DNA of 64,000 bases from a virus. The stretch lies in the IMG/VR virus record IMGVR_UViG_3300046008_000242, positions 121,363-185,362 of that record; one strand, written 5' to 3'. Of the stretch, positions 1-9,138 are shown one piece after another. Below the pieces are notes generated by a model. That model was not told the DNA's origin. It saw only the letters and a program-made list of their open reading frames with translations, and ran no database searches. A program made the translations under genes and the position numbers. Positions within the stretch are counted from its first letter, which is position 1. Each line of letters opens with the position of its first letter.

Positions 1-91
1 ACAATCTGTAATTTTATATTCTGGAATAAAAGATAGAGGTTGGTATCCAGAAGGTGTTTATGTTCTATTAAGAAGTTGGTTGTCTCAATAA
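1..91 (+). CDS. C-terminal fragment of an unidentified protein (cut by window edge)
   Basis: The frame starting at base 2 is open from the window edge to TAA at 89-91 and gives about 29 residues ending GVYVLLRSWLSQ. A strong hairpin terminator follows within 20 bases, which supports a true gene end. The fragment is too short to assign to a family. It is the only plus-strand gene left of the minus-strand fibre cluster, so the two transcription units converge here. Confidence 0.55.
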   Translation, partial: QSVILYSGIKDRGWYPEGVYVLLRSWLSQ

Positions 92-110
92 ATTTATTGA
101 CAAACATAAG

Positions 111-146
111 AAATCCCATAAGACATTAAATCTTATGGGATTTTTA
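111..146. terminator. Hairpin terminator between converging genes
   Basis: AATCCCATAAGA and TCTTATGGGATT form a perfect 12-bp stem around a short loop, followed by TTTTTATT on the plus strand. It closes the plus-strand gene ending at 91 and, with the A-rich left flank, could also serve the minus-strand gene ending at 153. Confidence 0.8.
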
Positions 147-152
147 TTGGAT

Positions 153-461
153 TCAGATATGATGTCTCACTAGAACTTTGACTAAACTTTCGCATGTGAT
201 AACTTTGTTAGATACATTATTTGTTATGATTACATCAAAAACCATTTCAGGCGGTTCCAATTCATCTACATCAAATTGGTATTGAGCAATACCCTTTACT
301 GGATCTATAATATTCATATCTTTCAATTTAACAACACCCATCTTATTCTTCCAACGCAACTTAACAGAAGTCCCATTAAGATCTATCACAGAAGAATTTG
401 CATTATCCATACAGATAACCCGCAACGCAGATTCTGTATCTCCTTCAACAAAATTTGCCAT
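153..461 (-). CDS. BppU-like immunoglobulin-fold baseplate/fibre protein
   Basis: This 102-aa protein has the pattern of the phage BppU N-terminal/Ig-like domain: an early GDTESAL segment, then DLNGTSVKLRW, a turn, and VKGIAQYQFDVDELEPPEMVFDVII. In that family such domains attach or decorate baseplate and receptor-binding structures. It is the last gene of the leftmost fibre operon and its start codon overlaps the stop of the upstream 499-aa gene by one base (TAATG). The family call rests on motif pattern only. Confidence 0.6.
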   Translation of the reverse strand: MANFVEGDTESALRVICMDNANSSVIDLNGTSVKLRWKNKMGVVKLKDMNIIDPVKGIAQYQFDVDELEPPEMVFDVIITNNVSNKVITCESLVKVLVRHHI

Positions 462-1960
462 TAAAATGTTCCTCTTTTAGTTATTATATTGTTGAAATTC
501 AATTTATTATCTTCAACCGAGTTGAAATAAATCATCATCGATAAAATTTTCAAAAATTGTTTAGAATTATAAAATCCAGAAATCCTAGAATTTATTATAT
601 TAGAACGCACCGTAACGCCAATAAACAATCCTTCCAAATCATTTATCGTAGAAATTAGATTTTCTGACGATAATCCAAACACCAAATTCGCGTCAATAAT
701 TCCCAATTCGTTGATAATTGAATTAGATCCAATAGATAATGTTCTATCTTGATTCAAATAACCTTGCGATAATGCCCCAGAAACCCCAGTCAATTCTTGT
801 ATCTTAGCATTCAACGGTTCAACATTATATACGTATCCGTTAACAGTTATATTTTGTTGTAATGGTTTTGATATATTTTTACCAAAATTTGACAAATTAT
901 TAACAATTAAATTTGAAGATATTCCAAAAGACGAAGTGACATTCAATCCATTAATGATAGATGTTAATGAATTTTGTGTAATTTGTCTACCTACATATAA
1001 AGATACTCCATTTACATTAGAACTAATAGACAAACCATTTACACCTTTACCGACCGTCTTTTCTAGATTACCAGAAATTATATTTGAATTATTGGTATTG
1101 ATGTTTCTAGAAGTGATTATACCTAAAGAATTTAAATTTGTTGATGACAAATTATTCAACATTTGTACAACAGAAGAACTTGATGATACAAATGTTCCTA
1201 AATTTAAGATTCCGAATACACCTGAGACAGGAGATGTTATATCAGATACTGCTCCTATTTGCACGGAATTTAAACCAGATTGTAAATTAATACCATTAAC
1301 CAATACATTTCTATTTACAACAAAATTGTTTATATTGGTTTGAGATGATACTGATTGTTGGATAATCTGTAATTGTTTATTGATTGAATTAATGTTTGAA
1401 TTTATCGATAAAGAATTTAATACATTATTTCTAGATGTTGTGATTATACCATTACTGGAAATAGAATTTACCGTTGTTATTTGTTTGTTTCTTCCGTTAG
1501 AAACATTACCGATAGAAACAGATGAAGATGAACCACCTATAGAAACATTTATCGATTTTGAAACATTACCGATAGTTGATGTTGTCGATGTTCCAATTAA
1601 CGTTAATGACGCAGATTCATCAATTGTAACAGTCAAACTTCCTATATTACTCGTTGAATATACAGAAGATACATTTAATGTCGAATTTAATCCAACAGAT
1701 CCATTATTATTTGATAAAGATAATCCAGTTATAGAAATAGATACAGAACATTGTAAATTATTTGTATCGCTGGTAATTAAGTTGGGATTAATTATTTTAT
1801 CGTTTGATAATTGTAAAGATCCAACACTATTAGTAAGATTTCCTCCAACCAAATCAACTGTATATCCACTAACGACAGGAATCTCAACCAACGACCCACC
1901 AGATGCAGATAAGTATTTCGATCCGACTGCGAAGCCTGAAAAGGGATTTAAGTAACTCAT
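461..1960 (-). CDS. Ser/Asn-rich repetitive putative fibre protein
   Basis: A 499-aa protein very rich in Ser, Asn, Ile, Val and Gly, with recurring short phrases such as SIGNVS, LNSLGI and ISSNVNG at roughly 15-25 residue spacing. This suits a beta-solenoid or elongated fibrous fold. There is no signal peptide or recognised enzymatic motif. The C-terminal 60 residues are less repetitive and may form a cap. It starts with an ATGA overlap on the upstream beta-helix gene and overlaps the BppU-like gene downstream, so the three are translationally coupled. A structural/adhesin role is inferred from composition and position. Confidence 0.5.
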   Translation of the reverse strand: MSYLNPFSGFAVGSKYLSASGGSLVEIPVVSGYTVDLVGGNLTNSVGSLQLSNDKIINPNLITSDTNNLQCSVSISITGLSLSNNNGSVGLNSTLNVSSVYSTSNIGSLTVTIDESASLTLIGTSTTSTIGNVSKSINVSIGGSSSSVSIGNVSNGRNKQITTVNSISSNGIITTSRNNVLNSLSINSNINSINKQLQIIQQSVSSQTNINNFVVNRNVLVNGINLQSGLNSVQIGAVSDITSPVSGVFGILNLGTFVSSSSSVVQMLNNLSSTNLNSLGIITSRNINTNNSNIISGNLEKTVGKGVNGLSISSNVNGVSLYVGRQITQNSLTSIINGLNVTSSFGISSNLIVNNLSNFGKNISKPLQQNITVNGYVYNVEPLNAKIQELTGVSGALSQGYLNQDRTLSIGSNSIINELGIIDANLVFGLSSENLISTINDLEGLFIGVTVRSNIINSRISGFYNSKQFLKILSMMIYFNSVEDNKLNFNNIITKRGTF

Positions 1961-3243
1961 GTTAAATAAGCCGCATAGTCAACATGGATTGTTTCGCTTG
2001 GGTCACCAACACAAACTCTGACGTAAATGTTACCCGCTTTGGCAGGTGTGATAGTGAGTTGAAGTTTTTGTTTTACATCTAAACCATTTGTCCACACCAC
2101 ACTTGATGTTGGGTGATTAGTCGTCGCAACAACAGGTGAGGCTCGTTTATTCGTTCCAAAACTACCTTTATCCGTTGTGCCGAAGAAATCCGCGTCTAAC
2201 CAAATGTGCGAATCGTTTAATGTTACACCACAAGTCACATCGACATTTACAGTAACAGGTGCGCCAACCGTCTCATTTGGAATCGTGATAATGTCACTTT
2301 TAACATAATTCACGGCTTCATTTGCATCGGCGTTAGTGATAAATTTCCAACTACACCCTGCCGAACCTTCTGTTGCGCCTGCGTTTTTATAAACGCCACT
2401 ATCTGCAATAATCATCCCACCTGACATTTCACACTTGTATAAATACACGCCGCAATTCCACATCGTTGCGCGGAATTTTGGGTTTATAGGTCGTGTCGCG
2501 CCGCAAATGTTGGCCGACCAGCTTGAGGGCATCTTACAATTGATAAATTTAACATCACCCGATGACGCATTAGTTGTAGTGATTAGCACAGATGTTGATG
2601 CAAAATTTGAAAAATCAAAATCTTTGAATTCAATATCTGAAACACCTGTTAGATTTAAAAATCCTGTTGGCGTTACTGAACCGGATGCAATGTTCCCACC
2701 TTCAAACCGTAACGTGGTGTTACCAGGTGTGATTTTTTGTGCAGCTTGTCCAAAACGAAATGTGCAGTTCTTAAATTCTATCGAGCTTTCTTGTCCAAAC
2801 GAAGAATTACCCATAGTAAATGCAGAACCCGTACTTGTCGTCTGGAGCAAAAGACTACAGTTTTTAAACACTAAATGCGTTTGGTCAACAGTAACAATGA
2901 AGTTAGCTGTATTTGTACCTGTTCCGATATTAAAAGAGATATTTTCAATATAAGCAACGCCCGAGAACGACATTGAACTTGCGGCTGTTGTCGTGACGGT
3001 GGCTGTCGCAGGTACACCGCTCGAATCATTCACGGCAACAACTTTGACAGGGTTTCCAAAACTTCCAGCAAAAGCAAAGGTTTGAGAAACTGATAATGAT
3101 TCAGCGTGCGCTTGGCTCAAATAAATCATATCACCAGCGACATCAATTGCTGTTGCGCCTGCCAACGTTGCTTTGGCTAACGCCCATGTTCCACCATTAT
3201 CAGCATCTAAGCCGTCTGTACTTCTGACGTAAATATCAGGCAT
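1957..3243 (-). CDS. Putative right-handed beta-helix tail protein
   Basis: The 428-aa product opens with DIYVRSTDGLDADNGGTWALAKATL, typical of phage beta-helix/pectate-lyase-like tail proteins in which residues 1-60 form the capped start of a solenoid. Regular strand-turn repeats follow (EFKNCTF, EFKDFDF, KFINCKM), like parallel beta-helix rungs. The C-terminal ~130 residues look like an Ig/carbohydrate-binding beta-sandwich. Catalytic residues cannot be assigned, so it may bind or degrade a surface polysaccharide. It lies in the fibre operon with an 8-base overlap with the upstream gene. Confidence 0.6.
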   Translation of the reverse strand: MPDIYVRSTDGLDADNGGTWALAKATLAGATAIDVAGDMIYLSQAHAESLSVSQTFAFAGSFGNPVKVVAVNDSSGVPATATVTTTAASSMSFSGVAYIENISFNIGTGTNTANFIVTVDQTHLVFKNCSLLLQTTSTGSAFTMGNSSFGQESSIEFKNCTFRFGQAAQKITPGNTTLRFEGGNIASGSVTPTGFLNLTGVSDIEFKDFDFSNFASTSVLITTTNASSGDVKFINCKMPSSWSANICGATRPINPKFRATMWNCGVYLYKCEMSGGMIIADSGVYKNAGATEGSAGCSWKFITNADANEAVNYVKSDIITIPNETVGAPVTVNVDVTCGVTLNDSHIWLDADFFGTTDKGSFGTNKRASPVVATTNHPTSSVVWTNGLDVKQKLQLTITPAKAGNIYVRVCVGDPSETIHVDYAAYLT

Positions 3244-3673
3244 CTAGCACCTCACCTACTCTTTCGCTCGCTAAAATCCCAGCAATCACTAACGCTTGCA
3301 AACCCGCTTGCGTCAACGGGTCATTGCGATAAATCTGCGTAGTCTTATTAAACACTTCACGAAAATAAACAATGTTTGCATCCGTTGATGCTTGAAACGC
3401 AACCCATTCTGCTGGTGATAATCGACGCATTACTTCAACAGGTGTTAGAGGAATTTCAAAATTTGTGGCTTCTTGTAATACCCGTTCACGTCTTTGTAAT
3501 TCAATCTGAATTTGAACACCGCGTTCAAGACACACATCTTCAATCAAGCTCGCATCAGTTGACAAGTAAGTTTGCAGATACGTCCGACCGTTTGAATCAG
3601 TATGTTCTTCCGTAACAAGAATAGAACCATCAGCTTGGACACTTTGCGATTTCACTGTTGAGGTAATGTTCAT
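3236..3673 (-). CDS. Hypothetical fibre-operon protein (145 aa)
   Basis: The N-terminal 50 residues form beta-strands (VQADGSILVTEEHTDSNGR). A helical C-terminal half contains LSPAEWVAFQASTD and a VFNKTTQIYRNDPLTQAGL segment. This layout is seen in small proteins that accompany phage tail fibres, but no family is certain. It follows a ~140-bp intergenic stretch and overlaps the beta-helix gene by 8 bases, so it is probably co-expressed. Function unknown. Confidence 0.6.
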   Translation of the reverse strand: MNITSTVKSQSVQADGSILVTEEHTDSNGRTYLQTYLSTDASLIEDVCLERGVQIQIELQRRERVLQEATNFEIPLTPVEVMRRLSPAEWVAFQASTDANIVYFREVFNKTTQIYRNDPLTQAGLQALVIAGILASERVGEVLDA

Positions 3674-3812
3674 GATTTAATCCTAAGTTGGTTGTCTATT
3701 ATTGTATATAAAATCAATTTCATTTATAATATTCAAATAGTTTAGTCAAGTTGACCACCCACATTAAAATTTAGAATAGACATATATTGTTATTTAAATT
3801 TTTAGATTATCA

Positions 3813-4271
3813 TTAAGATAATCTAATTAATCCTGTGGTATCATTGTTCGTCGGCATGGTTAATGTAAATGTACCAGCTGTTACAATTTGACTACCAAAT
3901 GTATGGACAGATACAGCATTTTTACCAGTTGCTGTGTTATTGTAAATCAATACTGCATCAAACGCTGTTGATAATGTCACTCCACTAAAAACGATTGATG
4001 CTGACGGAGTTACATATGCTGTACCATTTGATGTTGCTGGAGCTGTTCCGAATGTGACATTTACCCCACCAGCAGTATATCCAGTACCAGAAACTTCACC
4101 AGTGGCAGAATAAGCTGTAGTGGCGGCACCTAATGATGCTGTAGATAGATACAACGCTGCTTTAAATGTATCTGGGGTTGTTGTTCCTCGAACAACAGAT
4201 GTTCCGAATGCGTGTAATCCATTCATTAAATCTTGTTTGAATGAAGTACACATTGACTGAGCGTTGGGCAT
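3813..4271 (-). CDS. Phage structural protein, Gly/Thr/Ala-rich beta protein
   Basis: This 152-aa protein opens with SMCTSFKQDLMNGLHAF and continues as a compositionally simple beta-rich chain (TGEVSGTGYTAGGVNVTFG, SIVFSGVTLSTAFDAVLIYN). Proteins of this pattern are common next to tail-fibre genes in environmental myophages and are usually annotated only as virion structural proteins. GGAAATAAAT lies upstream of the ATG. The role is inferred from neighbours. Confidence 0.6.
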   Translation of the reverse strand: MPNAQSMCTSFKQDLMNGLHAFGTSVVRGTTTPDTFKAALYLSTASLGAATTAYSATGEVSGTGYTAGGVNVTFGTAPATSNGTAYVTPSASIVFSGVTLSTAFDAVLIYNNTATGKNAVSVHTFGSQIVTAGTFTLTMPTNNDTTGLIRLS

Positions 4272-4300
4272 ATTTATTTCCTTTGTTGTAATTTTTGTAT

Positions 4301-4318
4301 CGATTCTTATAAGAATCG
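4301..4318. repeat. Perfect 18-nt palindrome upstream of the 4271 gene
   Basis: CGATTCTTATAAGAATCG reads identically on both strands. It sits about 30 bases upstream of the start codon at 4271 and has no T-run on the minus side, so it does not look like a terminator for the upstream gene. It could be an operator or a 5'-leader hairpin. Confidence 0.4.
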
Positions 4319-4343
4319 AAGTTTAAATGCGTCTTTTCATGTA

Positions 4344-4538
4344 TTAAAATTTACCAATTTCCGTAGAAGATGTTGTTGATTTAAGAATCAAATCAACATC
4401 ACGTTTAACTTCTTCCCCTTCTAATCGATAAATTGTTATCTTTGAAATTTCAGTTAATGTTTCATTTTGGATTACTTCTTTTTCCAATAATGATTCCTCA
4501 ATTTCACCTTTTGTTGTTAAAATTAACATATCAGACAA
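4344..4538 (-). CDS. Small hypothetical protein (64 aa)
   Basis: A short acidic protein (LLEKEVIQNETLTEISKITIYRLEGEEV) with no recognised motif, in the fibre operon between an SGNH gene and a structural gene. GATAAATAAA, resembling a degenerate late-promoter box, lies about 35 bases upstream of its start on the minus strand. Function unknown; coding status is supported mainly by position and spacing. Confidence 0.45.
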   Translation of the reverse strand: MSDMLILTTKGEIEESLLEKEVIQNETLTEISKITIYRLEGEEVKRDVDLILKSTTSSTEIGKF

Positions 4539-4679
4539 TTCCTATTACGATTCAATAAAATGTTTAATTTTATTTATCGTATTAGAAGATTTATATTTTG
4601 TTAAATTACATGAAAAACATAAATGAGATTTTCAAACATCATTCAGAAAGTTTAATTTACTAATCTTTAGTGTTGAATT

Positions 4680-6079
4680 TTAAAATTTATTTAGCAAATT
4701 ATTGAATAGTTCATTAGCTAAGAACAAGCCCGTTTGTTTATGACCAACATTAGATGGGTGAGTACCATCAGAGCTAACGTATAAATCAGAGTTTCCATCT
4801 CCTGTTGGAGCTGTTGTTTTACCCGTTCCAGTCAAAAATCTACCAACTTTTCTAGTTTGAACTGGAATAAAAAGGATATTTTCAATGTTGGCGACAGCAG
4901 CGGCTATTGCATTTTCCATTACTATATCATACGAGTTAGTAAATAAATAAGGAGCTGAATTAGACCCAAAAAATACTATTAAAGAATTTGGAAAATACGC
5001 TTTTAACCTTGATACAAAATCGGAAACTGCTGATGTCATTACTTCGGAAGAACTTGTCGAATCATTGACTCCACCAAATACTGTGATTATGTCAGCTTTC
5101 TGATATTTAGCATGAGTTTCAAGTTGTAACGCAAATCGGGGGATGCTCCCGTTAGCCAGTGCTTCTCCAACATTTTTACCAGCAACATACCCTGTTGAAC
5201 CTTTCGCCACATTCACTAAATTTATAGTACCTATACCTCCAAAAGCATTGACTAGGTAATTAACTAAGCCGTTTGAATATGAGTTAGAAATCCCAACACC
5301 CTTCGCTAAAACTATCTCCAAAATGTAGCCAGTTTATACGACTCAACACAGGTGTTATTGTATGAGTAACTTTTGTATATATGTCCGATATATCTCGACA
5401 CTGAAAATGGATTCTGCGATTTGCGACAGATGTAAATTTAACTTTTAAGTAATTATTTCCACCCGATACACTATAACCAGATGCAGATGCGTTAGCCGCA
5501 ACACCTGTTCCAAGTGTTGCGTTAGATACTATTACCCCATTTACATAAAGATTAAATACTGTTCCGTTAGTACATCTTAGATAGAAGCAGTCGCCATACA
5601 AATCAAATGTAAGTGTTGTTCCTAATGTTTGTAAACCCCACCCAGCCGCATTTCCACTTGCTGCAATACCTATATTCCCAGCAGTATTGTAAGCAGTTAT
5701 ACTGCTTGGAAATCTCCACCAATTTGTACCATAATTTATTACACCTATCCCTTCGCTACCACCTTTAACCCACTGTGCTGCGTGCGCTATTTGCGATGGA
5801 GTAGGTGTAGTTACACCAGAGCCACCCATTATGTATGTGATTTTGGTTGCGGAGTCAGTGCTATCTGTTGATGGTGAACTTGCACTAGACGATAGAGTTG
5901 GATTGTCAACCACCAACGGATAAGCGGCTGACGCATCACTCATTGTACCTCCGACTAAGGAGTCGTTTTGTCGCTGTGACAAAAATAACTGAGTCAGACT
6001 GTTAGATAGTTTGTGGGGGGTTGTCTCGGTTTTGTTGCATACCTTTTAAAATTACAACATTTAACAAAGATTTATTCAT
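4680..6079 (-). pseudogene. SGNH/GDSL-hydrolase tail-fibre protein A, two frameshifts
   Basis: Three consecutive frames make one fibre protein. The ATG at 6079 (AGGAAAAAAT upstream) encodes the leader MNKSLLNVV..., which hits TAA at 6002-6004 just after a run of six C (plus-strand G at 6015-6020). The next frame runs to 5284 and carries SGNH block I (LHFGDSFSEG). The last frame, to 4680, carries block III-like FGGVNDS and block V DGTHPSN. Both joins need a +1 shift, equal to removing one base from the C6 run and one from a GGG at about 5300. The family includes acetyl-esterases and other hydrolases acting on surface glycans. As written the protein is broken; the alternatives are phase variation or base-calling error. 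Confidence 0.75.
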
Positions 6080-6097
6080 TATTTTTTCCTATATTAA

Positions 6098-7480
6098 TTA
6101 AAATGCTTGATGATACATACGAACTCTACCAAATTTAACCGTGCCAGACGCATTTGCTCCGAGCTTCGCGTCAAGATAACACTGTAACCCTGCAATACTA
6201 GCTACGTTTTCAGGAACTCTCAGTATAGGTGTTCTTACTCTGATTGAATATCCTTCTGACGCAGCTCTAACCGCTGACGTAAAATTACCACCAGCTACAG
6301 CGCAGCTAAGTTGCGTTGTTCCAAGAAAAGGTGTGTCAACTGGAGAAGTGCCAGATGTAAATGAAGCCAAAAGACTAACACCAACGTCTAATATATTGAC
6401 GGGATTTACGACAACTATATCACATTCCAAGAAGTATCTTGAACCACCGTAAATACAATCAGGAAACGTTGTTAATGGTGTTGGTGTTGCTCCATTCATC
6501 ATAAATCTAACTATATCACCATCGGTAGATGAAACAATTGTAGCAGATTGGAAGAATTCTTCTGAACCAACAGGCTGCTTCGCAATCACGAAATCGGGTG
6601 GTATTACATAATTCTCAGTATTGTCAAAAGTCCAAGTAGGTGTTCCAGCATTGTTAATTGACCGCCATCCATCAGCAAGATTACCTGTACCGTTTGTTTT
6701 TAATGCAGCTTGTCCTAGCGTTCCGCTTCTGAATGAAGAATACATAATTCTAAATGGCGTAAAATCTTTGTAAATATCAATGTTTTTTGAGCTGAGTGTT
6801 ACGGCAGATTTCATCGCTACCATTGCAGATTTTCCAATGCGTCTGCTTCCTTCATTTGATGGGTGTGTCCCATCGTTCATCATATTAGTGACTGCCACGC
6901 GGATAGTTGGTTGAGTCGAATCCCAAATTGCCGAAAATGAATCAAATACAAAAACAGAATTACTTGCTAGAGATGTTATAAAAGTGTTCAATCGGTCTAA
7001 TAATTGAATTTTTGAATCAGTAGGCGTTGATATTCCATTGTTAGGTAAAATAGTTCCGATTACAACTATTTTACCCGCAGCAATTAGTCGATTGATTCCG
7101 TTAGATATATGAGTTGATACCGATGTAAATGTGCTGTCTATAGTTGCTTGATTAGCTGCTGACGACATATTGATAACATCATTAGTACCAGTCATAAGCA
7201 TTACAACTTTTACGTCATCAGGAATGAACGATGTTCTGGTCATGATTGCTCTTGTCATGTCGCCAGAAATACCTAATTTACAAGTATATTCAAATGGTGC
7301 GCCAATGTACCAGTTAGCCCAATTCCAAATTGATTCCGCCGTTGCTGTGTTATAAACGCCAGAAGCCATTACTCTAGCTGTAATAGAATCACCAAGTAAA
7401 GCGGCTTTGATGTGAGACCCCCCCGTATTCACAGAGTTGAGAGATTTCAATGATGCGATGTTGATTAAATTTTTATTCAT
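6098..7480 (-). CDS. SGNH/GDSL-hydrolase tail-fibre protein B (intact)
   Basis: A 460-aa intact member of the fibre family. The leader MNKNLINIASLKSLNSVN is shared with gene C. It is followed by a seven-G tract (plus-strand C at 7418-7424) that is in frame here, then block I ALLGDSITA (Ser at about 32), block III TGTNDV (about 98) and block V DGTHPSNEG (about 212). The C-terminal ~230 residues are beta-rich and probably bind receptor or trimerise. SGNH enzymes cleave ester bonds, often O-acetyl groups of surface polysaccharide; the substrate here is unknown. It is the first gene of the leftward fibre operon and has its own AAGGAATTAAC leader. Confidence 0.8.
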   Translation of the reverse strand: MNKNLINIASLKSLNSVNTGGSHIKAALLGDSITARVMASGVYNTATAESIWNWANWYIGAPFEYTCKLGISGDMTRAIMTRTSFIPDDVKVVMLMTGTNDVINMSSAANQATIDSTFTSVSTHISNGINRLIAAGKIVVIGTILPNNGISTPTDSKIQLLDRLNTFITSLASNSVFVFDSFSAIWDSTQPTIRVAVTNMMNDGTHPSNEGSRRIGKSAMVAMKSAVTLSSKNIDIYKDFTPFRIMYSSFRSGTLGQAALKTNGTGNLADGWRSINNAGTPTWTFDNTENYVIPPDFVIAKQPVGSEEFFQSATIVSSTDGDIVRFMMNGATPTPLTTFPDCIYGGSRYFLECDIVVVNPVNILDVGVSLLASFTSGTSPVDTPFLGTTQLSCAVAGGNFTSAVRAASEGYSIRVRTPILRVPENVASIAGLQCYLDAKLGANASGTVKFGRVRMYHQAF

Positions 7481-7556
7481 GTTAATTCCTTGTTACAACG
7501 TTTATTATTTTATTGCATTAACAAAGCATAGGTATCTGTTAATGGATTTGTGAAAT

Positions 7557-7596
7557 AAATCAATTATATTTATTTAAACTAAAATATAATTGATTT
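7557..7596. promoter_or_regulatory. 15-bp perfect inverted repeat in a divergent intergenic region
   Basis: AAATCAATTATATTT at 7557-7571 is the exact reverse complement of 7582-7596. Each arm contains TATAAT facing outward (plus at 7585-7590, minus at 7563-7568). The site lies between the divergent fibre operon (minus) and the early-type genes (plus), so it may be a pair of divergent -10 elements or a shared operator. No clear -35 boxes were seen. Confidence 0.4.
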
Positions 7597-7617
7597 GAAA
7601 TTACTCGCGGAGATAGC

Positions 7618-7887
7618 ATGATTTACACATCAAACGCAAAATGGATACTATATAGAATTGATTCTGATGGCATCAAACATATTGTAAAAGAGTATCCAGA
7701 TAAACCGACAATTTATCAAATTATAGATTTGTTTATACAAAATATGGATGCATTGCATGATAAATTTAGACAAGGATATCTTGATGCATTTAATAATCTG
7801 TTAGATGGGAAAATTGTTGAGATAGAAATCTATAAGAAGAAACGTTTTAAACTTGAGAGGAATTTATACGATGTTAATTATTTCTAA
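7618..7887 (+). CDS. Hypothetical early protein (89 aa)
   Basis: The first gene of the rightward early-type block, with GCGGAGAT 6 bases upstream of the ATG. The protein is mixed alpha/beta with a lysine-rich end (EIYKKKRFKLERN). No family recognised. Its end overlaps the next gene by 17 bases, so the two are coupled. Confidence 0.6.
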   Translation: MIYTSNAKWILYRIDSDGIKHIVKEYPDKPTIYQIIDLFIQNMDALHDKFRQGYLDAFNNLLDGKIVEIEIYKKKRFKLERNLYDVNYF

Positions 7888-8548
7888 GTATAAAGATTAC
7901 TACGACCATATTCCATACAATTATGGTGTAGATAAAACCATTATTTTCAATCGTTCTAAATTGAAATGGAGCGAATCTGTCGAATGTCTTATCGATAAGA
8001 ATAGATATTCGTTTCCTGATATTTACCAACATAATCGATATGTTAATTCTGTAAGAGGAATTGGTCCAGAGTATAATTATGAGATTAAATGGATTTCAAT
8101 TTGTGGTAGATTACATTTAATCGTCAGAGACATTAGAATACCAAAATCTGGATTTGCTCTGATTACAAAACAAATTTATGACGAGATGGGTTGGAAGAAT
8201 AGGAAATATGGTTGGAAGAATAATAGAGATCCGTCGTTTGAAGAATGTATTGGTAAATCCGAACCAAAGGAATTTATAATCAGATTACATAAATTGTTCG
8301 ATAATCCTATATTTGAAATTTATGAGGATTGTGATAGGAATTTCCAGTTCGATTCTGTTGAAAATTTAGGAGAATTAGGATTTGGTAAATTGTATCCACC
8401 AAATATAATATACCAGAACATATTACATTTTATCTGTAATGTTATGGTAGACAATCCAGACACACTTCCTCCAGTTGAAATATCCGATAAAGATAAAATT
8501 GTTGGTCATGGGTTTGACATCAAACAAAGTTTTAGGAATAGAAAATGA
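7871..8548 (+). CDS. Hypothetical early protein (225 aa)
   Basis: The ATG at 7871 is preferred because GAGAGGA lies 9 bases upstream; a TTG at 7853 is also in frame. The protein is aromatic- and charge-rich (ISKYKDYYDHIPYNYG, WKNRKYGWKNNRD) without transmembrane segments or a motif I can place. It ends with an ATGA overlap on the phosphatase gene, which suggests joint translation. Function unknown. Confidence 0.6.
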   Translation: MLIISKYKDYYDHIPYNYGVDKTIIFNRSKLKWSESVECLIDKNRYSFPDIYQHNRYVNSVRGIGPEYNYEIKWISICGRLHLIVRDIRIPKSGFALITKQIYDEMGWKNRKYGWKNNRDPSFEECIGKSEPKEFIIRLHKLFDNPIFEIYEDCDRNFQFDSVENLGELGFGKLYPPNIIYQNILHFICNVMVDNPDTLPPVEISDKDKIVGHGFDIKQSFRNRK

Positions 8549-9093
8549 ACATATATCCAAACCATGCATCTATCTACACTGATAGATTAATTGCCATTGT
8601 TGGTATAAATGAAATCAAAGATATCGAAGTAGAAGATAAAGATAATTCTGTATTGATTTCCATTACAGAACCTGGATCCAAGTTTATCGATGATTCAATT
8701 AAACAAAATTATTATGATACATTAGAAGTCCAGTTCTGGGATATTACAAAATCCCATGATAATTACAAAATCATATCAGACGAAATCGCCAAGAAAATCA
8801 GAAGATTCATCTTAAACAACAGAGAATGTCGATTTGCTGTACATTGCTCTGCGGGTATCTCTAGATCTGCTGGAGTAGCATCTGCTATCGAATGTCTATT
8901 GGATTTCGATGGAGACGTGTATGCTTATCAATTACATGGTTCAGATATAAGAAGATATTGGCGTTACCATCCTAATCATACAGTATTCTTAAAGGTGGTT
9001 GGTGGTAATGATATGGATGTACCACCATTTCCTGTATATGAATTTGATGAATCAGATAAAAATGTTGACCAATATCTCAAACTAATTTTATGA
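8545..9093 (+). CDS. Dual-specificity/tyrosine protein phosphatase
   Basis: The signature HCSAGISRSAG (His100, Cys101, Arg107) is the HCxxGxxRS phosphate-binding loop of cysteine-dependent protein phosphatases. Asp66 in FWDITKS, about 35 residues upstream, is placed like the general acid. The 182-aa length fits a minimal DSP domain. In this family the Cys forms a phospho-cysteine intermediate while removing phosphate from Tyr/Ser/Thr or nucleotide substrates. Related phosphatases occur in other large myophages, and a role in disrupting host signalling is inference. The start overlaps the upstream gene (ATGA). Confidence 0.85.
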   Translation: MNIYPNHASIYTDRLIAIVGINEIKDIEVEDKDNSVLISITEPGSKFIDDSIKQNYYDTLEVQFWDITKSHDNYKIISDEIAKKIRRFILNNRECRFAVHCSAGISRSAGVASAIECLLDFDGDVYAYQLHGSDIRRYWRYHPNHTVFLKVVGGNDMDVPPFPVYEFDESDKNVDQYLKLIL

Positions 9094-9138
9094 TATAAAT
9101 TATAGGGACACTAACAACAACTTGAGAGAGTCGGAAGG

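Noticed and set aside
936-1955. Long plus-strand ORFs opposite the 499-aa fibre gene
   Set aside because: They are shadows of the repetitive minus-strand gene: repeated LPI/IETDEDEPP-type phrases mirror its Ser/Asn repeats, no ribosome site, and they run against the operon.
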